In this document: positions 1 through 6,304 of the stretch, piece after piece
Layout: each line of letters starts with the position of its first letter
Numbering within the stretch: the stretch's first letter is position 1
Source of the DNA: Pyrobaculum sp.
GTDB lineage: Archaea; Thermoproteota; Thermoprotei; Thermoproteales; Thermoproteaceae
Reading direction: 5' to 3'
DNA length: 13,592 nt
NCBI GenBank assembly: GCA_009903905.1
Contig: WYEI01000009.1
Location: 1-13,592, forward strand
Program-made: the position numbers and the translations under genes
Notes under the pieces: model-generated
What the model was told of the DNA's origin: nothing
What the model saw: the letters and a program-made list of their open reading frames with translations, nothing else
Databases searched by the model: none

Positions 1-384
1 TATTTCATATATTTTTCCTAGTAGGTCGTATAGGCTGTCGATCCTCTTATTCGTCTCGTCGATTCTCTTGTTTATGCTTTCCCTCATCTCGTTCATGTCC
101 TTAACCAACTCATCAATCCTCTTGCTTAATGAGTCGTTTATCGCATCAATCCTCTTATTCGTCTCCTCTATCCTCCTGTTCAGCGCCTCATAATTCTTGC
201 CCACTAAATCGTAGAGCGCGTCGATCCTCTTGTTAGTCTCGGTTATGTCCTTCCTGATTTCCTGGAACAACCCGAGCATTAACACGACCAAATCCTCCGT
301 GGTCAACTTCCTACCCTCACCAACCTTCCTCAGGACAGCTTCTAGGGCTTTGTCGATGACTGATGCGGCTACGGACTCGGCCAT
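1..384 (-). CDS. Coiled-coil protein, C-terminus missing (runs off left edge)
   Basis: An open frame on the minus strand starts at an ATG (384-382) and reaches base 1 without a stop, so 128 codons are seen and the C-terminus lies outside. The first ~45 residues begin MAESVAAS and contain KLTTEDLVVLML. The rest is a charged heptad-like coiled coil in which the block ETNKRID/NKRID recurs and the longer unit NKRIDxLYDLxGKxYE appears twice, 61 codons apart. A TATA-like box about 28 nt upstream and no Shine-Dalgarno suggest a leaderless mRNA. Archaeal proteins with such an N-terminus often carry a PD-(D/E)XK-like nuclease domain after the coiled coil (DUF3782-type). That is recollection, and the part that would show it is outside the window. 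No functional link to the signalling genes is evident. Confidence 0.8.
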   Translation of the reverse strand, partial: MAESVAASVIDKALEAVLRKVGEGRKLTTEDLVVLMLGLFQEIRKDITETNKRIDALYDLVGKNYEALNRRIEETNKRIDAINDSLSKRIDELVKDMNEMRESINKRIDETNKRIDSLYDLLGKIYEI

Positions 385-406
385 CAAAACAAAAACAACG
401 CCAAAC

Positions 407-416
407 ATTAAAAAGC
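407..416 (-). promoter_or_regulatory. TATA box for the coiled-coil gene
   Basis: On the minus strand the sequence reads agctttttaatg, centred about 28 nt upstream of the ATG at 384. This is the usual archaeal TATA spacing for a transcript starting at or next to the start codon. Confidence 0.5.
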
Positions 417-451
417 TTTTAGGTATTAAGAACCCACTTATAGGATGGTGG

Positions 452-460
452 TTTATATTT
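452..460 (+). promoter_or_regulatory. Rightward TATA box (tttatattt)
   Basis: A strong AT-rich box stands alone in GC-rich surroundings. Transcription would start near 480 and run into the small ORF at 518-664. It diverges from the promoter of the coiled-coil gene. Confidence 0.5.
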
Positions 461-517
461 AATCGTACCCCTTGGGGGTTTCCGAAACCAATAAGACCGT
501 GAGCCCTCCGACGACGG

Positions 518-664
518 ATGGCGAGCTGCTGCGGCGAGGGGCCCAAGGAGGCCATCGAGAAGGAGGTGGTAGGACGAGAAACCGCCGCCTCCAGAGAGGC
601 GGCTGGAGGTCTATGTTGGGTTGACGGAGGGGCGAAAGAAATACGTAATGGGCCCGGGAACTAG
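518..664 (+). pseudogene. 48-codon ORF, possible relic of a methyltransferase gene start
   Basis: An ATG at 518 opens 48 codons ending in TAG at 662-664. The first 18 codons have the G/C-rich third positions of real genes in this window, which suggests they were or are coding. The peptide begins MASCCGEGPKEAIEKEVV, and further on has REAAGGLCW. The layout (Cys pair, amphipathic helix, then an AxREAxGGxC-like segment) recalls the N-terminus of archaeal arsenite-type SAM methyltransferases (…VRERYxxxAREAxGGxCC…). If so, everything after the first ~35 residues, including the SAM-binding fold, is gone. It could instead be a genuine Cys-containing microprotein or chance. A TATA box lies at 452-460; no Shine-Dalgarno is visible. 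Confidence 0.3.
584..603. repeat. 8-bp GC-rich hairpin
   Basis: gccgcctc and gaggcggc are perfect complements separated by caga. The hairpin lies within the small ORF at 518-664. It has no T-run after it, so it does not look like a terminator. Confidence 0.5.
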
Positions 665-822
665 GTATCTGACGCAGTATTAAGCTCCGTTCAATACGAT
701 TCCATCCCTTATAAGTAATTGAATGCGACCCTAAACAACCCATTGAGACTCGAATAAATCCTTCAGCCGTCCTGACCCCGTCCATACCCCGCCCTAGAAG
801 GGGCGCCTGGTTCGCCACAACG

Positions 823-828
823 TTTATC
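823..828 (+). promoter_or_regulatory. Weak TATA-like box (tttatc) before a 19-codon ORF
   Basis: The box lies about 28 nt upstream of the ATG at 854, the spacing used by leaderless genes in this window. The ORF it would serve (854-913, MAKLSILLNS…, stop TGA) is only 19 codons and ends inside a hairpin. This may be a dead gene start or a short RNA. Confidence 0.3.
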
Positions 829-899
829 GCTTGCCAGGCCCTTGGTTGCGATAATGGCTAAGCTAAGCATCTTACTGAACTCGGTCACGCGCATCCTAC

Positions 900-930
900 C
901 TCCTCATCATTGAGGAGCTTCCTTATTTTC
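900..930 (+). terminator. Possible hairpin terminator
   Basis: ctcctca and tgaggag form a perfect 7-bp stem with a tcat loop (900-917), followed by cttccttatttt. Together with the TATA-like box at 823-828 this could define a short transcript of about 70-80 nt. Archaeal termination relies mainly on U-runs, so the call is tentative. Confidence 0.3.
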
Positions 931-1164
931 AGCGCCATACACACCCCATCAATACAACGCCTTTTAGGGCTTAAGCCAGGCACTTGAGCTGTTTTTGGAT
1001 TTGGTAAGCATGTGGGGCTTGAGTGGAGAAGAGGATACTAGGCATTGCCCTATGTGGCGATAACCAACCTTAGAAGTCGTCAGCATCCTAGCGGTCGCCG
1101 TATACCGAATTGATAAATACAGTAAAGATCCTACCGCTATTGCGATAAAGCTATTTTTTGACGG

Positions 1165-1578
1165 TTACTGCTCATTTATTTCTGTCAATACTAGGGTAAT
1201 GACGTTTGCCACATCTACGACGTCGCCGAGCTTCAGCGGAACCCAGCCCTTGCCTCTGATATCGACCCCGTTGACCTTTGTGCCGTTTCTGCTCCCCAGA
1301 TCTGCTATATAGAGGACATCCCCGTCGTACTTAAGAGCGAAATGCTGCCTAGAGATGTATTCAGCCGCATCAAGATCCAAGAAATCCTGCCGACCGTACT
1401 CAGCATATTTATCGGTCCAAAACCTATACCGGCCGCTCTTATCCACAAGGACGTACCGCGGCTTGGGGATCTCCTTTATAGGTACCGTCTCCGTCCCCTC
1501 AGCGGGAGGAATAGGCTTCAGCTCTAGGGGAACAGATTGCCTCAGAGTCTCGGTAGCCATGTCTTCCGCGTTGGCCAC
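1165..1578 (-). CDS. Small cytosolic FHA-domain protein
   Basis: 137 residues with no signal peptide or membrane segment. After a ~40-residue Pro/Glu-rich leader comes one forkhead-associated (FHA) domain, a phosphothreonine-binding β-sandwich, over roughly residues 55-137. Its marks are all present: GR in YGRQD, SRQH in YISRQH, and the loop DLGSRNGTKVNG. The Arg, Ser and Asn that contact phospho-Thr in known FHA domains are intact, so binding is likely. It lies 7 bp downstream of the VWA-FHA gene on the same strand and is probably co-transcribed. The listed start is a GTG at 1578; an ATG at 1560 (six codons later, MATETL…) is an equally good or better start, and neither has a clear Shine-Dalgarno. 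It probably acts as an adaptor or substrate of the nearby kinase. Confidence 0.88.
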   Translation of the reverse strand: MANAEDMATETLRQSVPLELKPIPPAEGTETVPIKEIPKPRYVLVDKSGRYRFWTDKYAEYGRQDFLDLDAAEYISRQHFALKYDGDVLYIADLGSRNGTKVNGVDIRGKGWVPLKLGDVVDVANVITLVLTEINEQ

Positions 1579-1585
1579 GTTTTAT

Positions 1586-3112
1586 TCATCTACACTTAAT
1601 TTTAACTGTTGCCGCCTTTGCCAACACCACGTCTACGTCTGGGCCTATTTTTGCTTCTGTCACGCGCTCGCCGCCGATAAAAATCCCATTTCTGCTCCCT
1701 GCATCTTTGATATACACTTCTCCATCTTTTACGAATATCTCTATATGCTTCCGAGATATATAACTCACCTTGTCGGACGGCAGTATAGACGCCAGCTCCC
1801 CCCGCCCCAAAACCGCCGGAAGAGAAACGCGCATGGACTTCCCGGTCTCCACGCACAAAATTTCGCAGTCCAGACCCGCAACCGGCTGGGCGGGACCCCC
1901 CTCGGCGGTGCCAGCCTCCCTCTGCGCGCTCTCCGTAGCCTGTGGAGGCGGCGCTTGACCCACCTCCTGGCCCGCCTCGGTAGCCAAAGGATAGATCAGG
2001 GTGGTCGCCTCCTGAGCTAGCTCCTTAGATTCCCCTGATTGTAGCTTCTCCAAGACCTTTTTCGCCTTTTCCCTGTAGTGGTCCGGCACGGCCTCCTCCT
2101 CGGATACTGCTTGAAGCACCTCGACCTGGATCACGCCGCCCTCCACGGCCTTCTGCAGCTCGCCTGCAAGCTGAAAAGCCAAAGTGGCGGTTCTGTCGGC
2201 CGCCATGCTCTCCTCGGTGATCTGCCTTCTGATCTCCCCCTCTTCGGTGATAACCACCACCTCGGCGTTGAGAGAGCCTTGGGGCTTAAGCCTGAACACC
2301 ACACTGACAACATCACCAGCCGAGATGTCCTCAAGCTCGGCCTCCCGCACGGCGCCCAGCGACGTTACCGTATGGCCCAGCTTCCTGGCCTCCACGACGT
2401 CGGCACTAGTTTCTATCTTCACCACGGGCCTCCTGGCGACCACGCCCCTAGCCCTCTTGAGCTCTCTGAGTAAAATCTCGGCGACATCGCTCAGCTTAGA
2501 CGCGTGGTACCAAGTGCCCCCGGAGGCCGACGCGAGTTTATACAGAATCTTCTCGTTGTAGTCGTACCCCACCCCTATCGCAGTAATGGAGATCTTATAT
2601 GAGGCGGCCGACCTCCCCAACGCCTCGTACCAATGCTCCTCAGTATAATAGGGCCAAGGCTCCCCATCAGTAATTACGACGATGCGCCTCACGAAATTCT
2701 CGAGGGACTCCCTCCTTCCGAAGAGAGACTTAGGCCCAAACCTCAGCTCTTCGATAGCCTTCACTAAGGCTTGATAGAGGAGAGTGTAGCTACCCGGCTT
2801 GATCTTGTCCAGCCTGCCCATCTTCTCCCTCGCCTTCTCAGCCGGCATGAGGGGAATAACCGCCTTGACCTTCTCGTCAAACGTATAGACTGCGACCACG
2901 TCGTCGGCGCCCATGTTCTCGATAAGCCTCTTGGCGATGTCGGTGGCTTGCGCCAACTTGTCGAACTCGCCCATGGACTTAGAGCTGTCTATGAGCAACA
3001 TAAACGCCATGGGGATGCGCGGGCCGGGAACTCCCGCGATAGGCGCCGACAGCCTCACCTCAACGTCTACGTACTCCCCGTCGCGATTGGCTGAGACGTC
3101 AACATTAAGCAT
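1586..3112 (-). CDS. VWA domain protein with C-terminal FHA domain
   Basis: 508 residues, no export signal, so probably cytosolic. Residues ~33-215 form a von Willebrand factor A domain with a complete metal-ion adhesion site: DxSxS at 42-46 (DSSKS), Thr110 in SYTLLYQ, and Asp149 in VVITDGE. Such domains bind partner proteins through a bound Mg2+. Residues ~220-370 are β-rich then helical, followed by a Pro/Glu/Ala-rich linker (~380-412). The C-terminal FHA domain (~415-508) has GR at 436-437, SRKH at 453-456 and GSRNG at 472-476, so phospho-Thr recognition looks intact. The ATG at 3112 has a TATA box 24 nt upstream and no Shine-Dalgarno, which indicates a leaderless mRNA. The gene heads a likely two-gene operon with the small FHA gene. 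I infer a scaffold joining phosphorylated partners to the VWA ligand. Confidence 0.92.
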   Translation of the reverse strand: MLNVDVSANRDGEYVDVEVRLSAPIAGVPGPRIPMAFMLLIDSSKSMGEFDKLAQATDIAKRLIENMGADDVVAVYTFDEKVKAVIPLMPAEKAREKMGRLDKIKPGSYTLLYQALVKAIEELRFGPKSLFGRRESLENFVRRIVVITDGEPWPYYTEEHWYEALGRSAASYKISITAIGVGYDYNEKILYKLASASGGTWYHASKLSDVAEILLRELKRARGVVARRPVVKIETSADVVEARKLGHTVTSLGAVREAELEDISAGDVVSVVFRLKPQGSLNAEVVVITEEGEIRRQITEESMAADRTATLAFQLAGELQKAVEGGVIQVEVLQAVSEEEAVPDHYREKAKKVLEKLQSGESKELAQEATTLIYPLATEAGQEVGQAPPPQATESAQREAGTAEGGPAQPVAGLDCEILCVETGKSMRVSLPAVLGRGELASILPSDKVSYISRKHIEIFVKDGEVYIKDAGSRNGIFIGGERVTEAKIGPDVDVVLAKAATVKIKCR

Positions 3113-3145
3113 AAAAATTTATAAATTTTGATAATATAAGCTTTT
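3113..3145. promoter_or_regulatory. Interlocked divergent promoters
   Basis: This 33-bp gap is the whole space between two divergent start codons. The plus-strand box tttataaa (3118-3125) is ~24 nt before the ATG at 3146. The minus-strand box cttatatta (3132-3140 read in reverse) is ~24 nt before the ATG at 3112. Each box sits between the other box and its start site, so TBP/TFB assembly on one promoter should block the other. Confidence 0.75.
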
Positions 3146-3880
3146 ATGCGGTATTTATTGCTTCTCCTTCTTGCGGTTTCCGCCGCGGCGGCTCCTATAC
3201 TCGCCCCCATGATAACAGACCAGTCGGGCGCGGCAAAGACGAGCTTCGCCCCCGGCGAAACCATCTATATTTATTTCCCAAGTTCCGGCACGGCGCACGT
3301 CGAGATAGTAGATACGGCCACAGGGGTCGTGATGCTGGAGAAAACCATAGCAGTGGAGACCCCCGGACTGCAACCCCTCTGGCAACTCGCCCCCGACACA
3401 GCAGAGGGGACGTACAGAATTTATATAACCTTCAACGGCCAGCCATATGTCTACTCCGTCGCCATAGCCACGCCCATATTCTGGCAGCCCTATCTAGCAG
3501 TAGCGGCCGCGGTCGCGGCGGCGGGCTACCTACTGTGGTACCGGCGTGCGAGGGCTGTGCCGAGACCCCGCGCGTTTCCTGCATATCGACTCCAGCTACC
3601 CAACAACTACGTGGTGCAGATAAACACGTCGCAGACAGTCTTCGGCAGGTCGTTCTTCGTAAAGCTTGGAGTCCCTGAGGAGGTGGCTAAGTACATCAGC
3701 CGCAACCACTTCGCCATATATGCGGAGGGGGGGCGGTTCTACATACAGGACATGGGGTCGAAGAACGGCACGTGGCTCAACGGAAGGCCCATAAAGGGGC
3801 TCAACCCCCAGCCCCTTAAACACGGCGACGTCATAACGGTAGCCCAGGTGCTGAGCCTCAGGTTTTTACTGGCAAAATAG
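3146..3880 (+). CDS. Membrane-anchored FHA protein (outside domain, TM, cytosolic FHA)
   Basis: 244 residues with a receptor-like layout. A Sec-type signal peptide (start MRYLLLLLLA, cleavage probably around residues 14-16) leads into a ~90-residue extracellular β-sandwich (~20-108) that resembles macroglobulin/Ig-like surface domains: FAPGETIYIYF, then EGTYRIYITF. A transmembrane helix (~111-131) follows, then the positive stretch WYRRARAVPRPR that places the rest in the cytosol. The C-terminal FHA domain (~150-244) has GR at 167-168, SRNH at 185-188 and GSKNG at 204-208. It therefore joins the cell surface to phospho-Thr binding inside. The gene diverges from the VWA-FHA gene, is probably leaderless, and its 3' end overlaps the convergent PP2C gene by 23 bp. 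No cysteines are present. Confidence 0.9.
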   Translation: MRYLLLLLLAVSAAAAPILAPMITDQSGAAKTSFAPGETIYIYFPSSGTAHVEIVDTATGVVMLEKTIAVETPGLQPLWQLAPDTAEGTYRIYITFNGQPYVYSVAIATPIFWQPYLAVAAAVAAAGYLLWYRRARAVPRPRAFPAYRLQLPNNYVVQINTSQTVFGRSFFVKLGVPEEVAKYISRNHFAIYAEGGRFYIQDMGSKNGTWLNGRPIKGLNPQPLKHGDVITVAQVLSLRFLLAK

Positions 3881-4721
3881 CCAAGACCGCGGCGGTCGCG
3901 TTGTCCCCGCCTCCCCGCCTCAAGGCGGAACACACCAGCATCTTGGCCAGCCCCTCCGCCGTTCCGCACCTCCTAAACCTGCCCACAAGCCCGCCGTAGA
4001 GCGACCTGTCGATGAAGTCCTCCACGCCGTCGGTAGCCGCGAACACTATCTTAACCGCGTCCTCGCATCCGCCCAGCGGATATCGGTAGTAATGCGGCTC
4101 TCGGTACGTCTTGTGGCCCACCGCCTGCGTTATGAAGCGCCCCTCGGCGTTAGACGACTCGTCTAGATCGGGGGAAACCAGCCTATACCCCACAGCGGAT
4201 CCGCACCCCCCGCTCCACACGTCGGGCGACATATACACGACGCTGTCGCCCACGGAGGCCACGTGGAGAACGTGCTCATTTAGGTCATACACGGCCACTG
4301 CCAGAGTCGTGGCGCCGCCCCCCGCCCACCTCGCAACCTCCCCATGCGCCTTGTTGAAGAGATCCACGAACCACTCCCTAGAGAACGCGCCCAGCCTCCC
4401 GGCAACCTCAGCGAGGCCCCTCAGCACGGTGCACATGGCCCTGAAGCTCGCGACCTCCCCGGCCCTAAGTCCCCCGACCCCGTCGGCCACAGCCACAGCG
4501 GCGAAATGCCCCGGCGCGATCGCCACAAGCCCACTATCCTCGTTGTTGCCCCGCGGACCCTTGTGGCTGAACACGCCGCCGACAGCCCTAGCCCCTCTGC
4601 ACCTCCACCCGCGGCGCACCGCCCCCAGCTCCAGCAACTTCCCACAGTCGGCCCCCGCGGCCTCGCGCGACAGCTCCCCAACCCAGAAGCGCTCGAGCGT
4701 GTAGAGCGCCGACCTGATCAT
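3858..4721 (-). CDS. PP2C/PPM-family protein phosphatase
   Basis: 287 residues from the ATG at 4721. This metal-dependent Ser/Thr phosphatase would reverse the action of the neighbouring kinase. The PPM motifs appear in order: GNNED (residues 59-62 hold NED), VADGVGG with metal-binding Asp80, GATT, VGDS with Asp159, ATDGVEDF with Asp231, and GGDN with Asp273-Asn274. All metal-binding aspartates are kept, so it should be active. About 45 residues precede the catalytic core. No membrane segment is seen, so it is cytosolic. The frame is open for 41 codons further upstream, but I take the ATG that overlaps the kinase stop as ATGA and follows GTGAGG by 2 nt, a good Shine-Dalgarno. That implies translational coupling to the kinase. 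The 3' end overlaps the convergent membrane-FHA gene by 23 bp. Confidence 0.93.
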   Translation of the reverse strand: MIRSALYTLERFWVGELSREAAGADCGKLLELGAVRRGWRCRGARAVGGVFSHKGPRGNNEDSGLVAIAPGHFAAVAVADGVGGLRAGEVASFRAMCTVLRGLAEVAGRLGAFSREWFVDLFNKAHGEVARWAGGGATTLAVAVYDLNEHVLHVASVGDSVVYMSPDVWSGGCGSAVGYRLVSPDLDESSNAEGRFITQAVGHKTYREPHYYRYPLGGCEDAVKIVFAATDGVEDFIDRSLYGGLVGRFRRCGTAEGLAKMLVCSALRRGGGDNATAAVLAILPVKT

Positions 4722-5929
4722 AGCCTCACGGTGATGAGGATATAGGGGCCCTTCTCCTCGTCGTACCCCAGCGCAACGACGTCGCCGTCCCTCAGCTCGA
4801 ACCACTGCGACGTGGCCCCCTTCCCGCGCCACACAAGATGCCACCTGCCGTCCCGGTACACGGCCGTCCTGTTCGTACTGCCCAGATCCCTAATGTACCA
4901 CCTCCCCTGTATCTCCGCCAGCTCCAGATGCCGCCTGGAGATATACCTATCGGGGTCGTATATGTACAGGGACTCCCTCTCGATCTTCAGGTCCATCTTC
5001 TCGTCGTCGGTCCGGCCGATGTAGAGAGCGCCGCCGGGCACCGGCACAGCCCTCGCCTTAACCATGAGGGTGAGGCCCCTCCGCTCCGCAACCCCGCCAG
5101 TCAGAAACGCCAGAGCCTCCCCCGCGTCGGCAAAGCGCTGCGAGTAGTCGGGAGCCAGCGCCTTGGCCACAAACCTGTTCAGCAAGTCATCGCCCAGATC
5201 GGGCAACCTCAGCTCGACACCCTCCGGCGCCTTCGGCGCCGAGCAGTCATAGCCCCTCATGAACTGACAGGGATGCTTCCTAGTGGCGAGGAAGAGCACC
5301 GTTGCGCCCACCGACCACACGTCGTTCTGAAACAAGTTAAGACCCCGCAACTGCTCGGGGGCGGTGTAGCCCCCCGGCGACACGACGACCTCCCTAGCCG
5401 ACTGAAAACGCGAGATCGCGGTCCCGAAGTCGATCAGCTTCACGGCGCCGCCCCTCCTCATGAGGTTGCTCGGCTTGATGTCCCTATGTATGACACCCGC
5501 CCCGTGAACCGCCGCCAGGCCCCCCAACACCTGCGACAAAACATCCTTAACCTCCTTCGGCGAAAGGGGCCCCTCCACGTCCCTCAGAGACCCCCCATCC
5601 ATGTACTCGAGCACCACTATCACCGAATCCAGATCGCCGTACTTCGCCCTGTAGCGGCCGAAATAGCCGCAGACGTTGGGATGAGAAATCATAGAGAGCA
5701 TCTTCCCCTCATGCTCCACAAACTTCACGTTGCGCAAAGCCTCCCGCTCCTCAACACCCTTAACGATGGGCTCCTTCACAGCATAGAGGCCACCCGACTT
5801 CTCCTCCACAAGCCAGACGATGGCCATGCCCCCCTCCCCCAGCCTCCTCTTCACTGTGTATCTCCCGCCCAGCAAAGCCCCCTCGAACAGAAGCCCGCCC
5901 CGCCCCATATCAGCCACAGACCGCCACAT
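4718..5929 (-). CDS. Ser/Thr protein kinase with C-terminal FHA domain
   Basis: 403 residues. The kinase domain (~20-275, Hanks type) is complete: glycine loop GEGG at 31-34, YAVK with Lys52, helix-C Glu near 72-74, HRDIKPSN with Asp150 and Asn155, DFG at 167-169, TAPEQ with Glu192, NDVWSVG with Asp203, and Arg265. It should be catalytically active. A ~25-residue linker leads to an FHA domain (~290-403) with GR at 305-306 and SRRH at 331-334. Its recognition loop reads GSTNRT where the usual form is GSxNGT, so one conserved Gly is replaced by Arg. No membrane helix is present, unlike PknB-type kinases. The ATG at 5929 follows GTGAGG by 1 nt and an in-frame TGA lies just upstream; Met8 is a weaker alternative. 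It overlaps PP2C by 4 bp. Likely targets are the FHA partners, PP2C or the surface-machine proteins. Confidence 0.94.
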   Translation of the reverse strand: MWRSVADMGRGGLLFEGALLGGRYTVKRRLGEGGMAIVWLVEEKSGGLYAVKEPIVKGVEEREALRNVKFVEHEGKMLSMISHPNVCGYFGRYRAKYGDLDSVIVVLEYMDGGSLRDVEGPLSPKEVKDVLSQVLGGLAAVHGAGVIHRDIKPSNLMRRGGAVKLIDFGTAISRFQSAREVVVSPGGYTAPEQLRGLNLFQNDVWSVGATVLFLATRKHPCQFMRGYDCSAPKAPEGVELRLPDLGDDLLNRFVAKALAPDYSQRFADAGEALAFLTGGVAERRGLTLMVKARAVPVPGGALYIGRTDDEKMDLKIERESLYIYDPDRYISRRHLELAEIQGRWYIRDLGSTNRTAVYRDGRWHLVWRGKGATSQWFELRDGDVVALGYDEEKGPYILITVRL

Positions 5930-6103
5930 CCCTCACACAACGCGGCACAGCATCGGCAACCCCAGCCCCCCAACAAGCCGCAACCCCCCCGCGGTCGCCC
6001 CCTCCAGACAGATCTAAGTATCCAGAAAGAACACGCCGACACCCCAACGCGCCCAACACAGCCATGCCTAGCCACCCCCGCACAGCATACAACGGCGACA
6101 GCT

Positions 6104-6112
6104 TTATAAACA
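6104..6112 (-). promoter_or_regulatory. Probable TATA box of the kinase-phosphatase operon
   Basis: gtttataaa on the minus strand is the only strong TATA-like box upstream of the kinase. Start would be near 6084, giving a leader of ~155 nt. That fits with the kinase ATG having a Shine-Dalgarno (GTGAGG) while leaderless genes here lack one. The box is nearly symmetric and could also fire rightward. Confidence 0.5.
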
Positions 6113-6278
6113 ATGCAGCCCCCAGCCCACGCCGAAGTCGGCCCCCCACGGTTAGGCCAAGCCACGCCCCAGCCCATCCGACTAACCCCTTAGCCATCCC
6201 CGCAGACGCAAGTCAGGCCAGCCGCAATAAACCCGAACCTCCACCGCATAAAAGCATATGTAGGCCAACGCTCTAAAT

Positions 6279-6288
6279 ATTTATAAAC
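6279..6288 (+). promoter_or_regulatory. TATA box of the large secreted-protein gene
   Basis: atttataaac is centred ~22 nt before the ATG at 6305. No Shine-Dalgarno precedes the ATG, so a leaderless or near-leaderless mRNA is likely. Confidence 0.7.
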
Positions 6289-6304
6289 ACTATACATACA
6301 GTAC

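Larger units (their letters stand above)
665..1164. other. Gene-poor stretch with scattered relics
   Basis: I see no convincing complete gene on either strand over these 500 bases. The contents are a TATA-like box at 823-828, a 19-codon ORF (854-913), a hairpin at 900-917 followed by pyrimidine-rich DNA, and a hydrophobic reading (1023 to ~1160) spread over all three frames. No tRNA, rRNA or CRISPR repeat was seen. Confidence 0.55.
5930..6304. other. C-rich spacer between divergent kinase operon and secreted-protein gene
   Basis: 375 bases without a credible gene. The plus strand is heavily C-rich. Four C-runs (5960-5963, 5966-5971, 5984-5990, 5998-6002) give a minus-strand G-tract cluster of 5, 7, 6 and 4 G in transcription order, inside the likely kinase leader. 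Open frames here are Gly/Trp/Cys-rich composition artefacts. Promoters near each end face outward. Confidence 0.6.

Noticed and set aside
1..240. Evenly repeated atcctctt(a/g)ttcgtctc units that could suggest a CRISPR array
   Set aside because: The spacing is irregular and the repeats are in frame with a coiled-coil protein; the units encode NKRID blocks.
459..818. 119-codon minus-strand open frame
   Set aside because: Arg/Pro/Ser-rich with no domain or coding-like codon use; it overlaps the plus-strand ORF at 518-664 and the better reading there is on the other strand.
665..1164. tRNA, RNase P RNA or SRP RNA in the gene-poor stretch
   Set aside because: I could not find a cloverleaf, T-loop consensus or the conserved cores of these RNAs.
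1355..2020. 221-codon plus-strand open frame antisense to the FHA and VWA-FHA genes
   Set aside because: It crosses two real genes with clear domains and has no recognisable features.
4722..4844. 41-codon N-terminal extension of the PP2C gene
   Set aside because: It overlaps the kinase coding end, is Arg/Gly-rich, and the internal ATG has a Shine-Dalgarno and the ATGA overlap.
4838..6109. 423-codon plus-strand open frame antisense to the kinase
   Set aside because: The kinase frame has every catalytic motif. The antisense protein is His/Pro/Arg/Gln-rich, typical of a shadow frame in GC-rich DNA.
5851..6197. Gly/Trp/Cys-rich minus-strand frames in the spacer before the kinase
   Set aside because: Composition follows the G-rich strand; no domain, no conserved pattern, and an in-frame stop separates the kinase frame from anything upstream.
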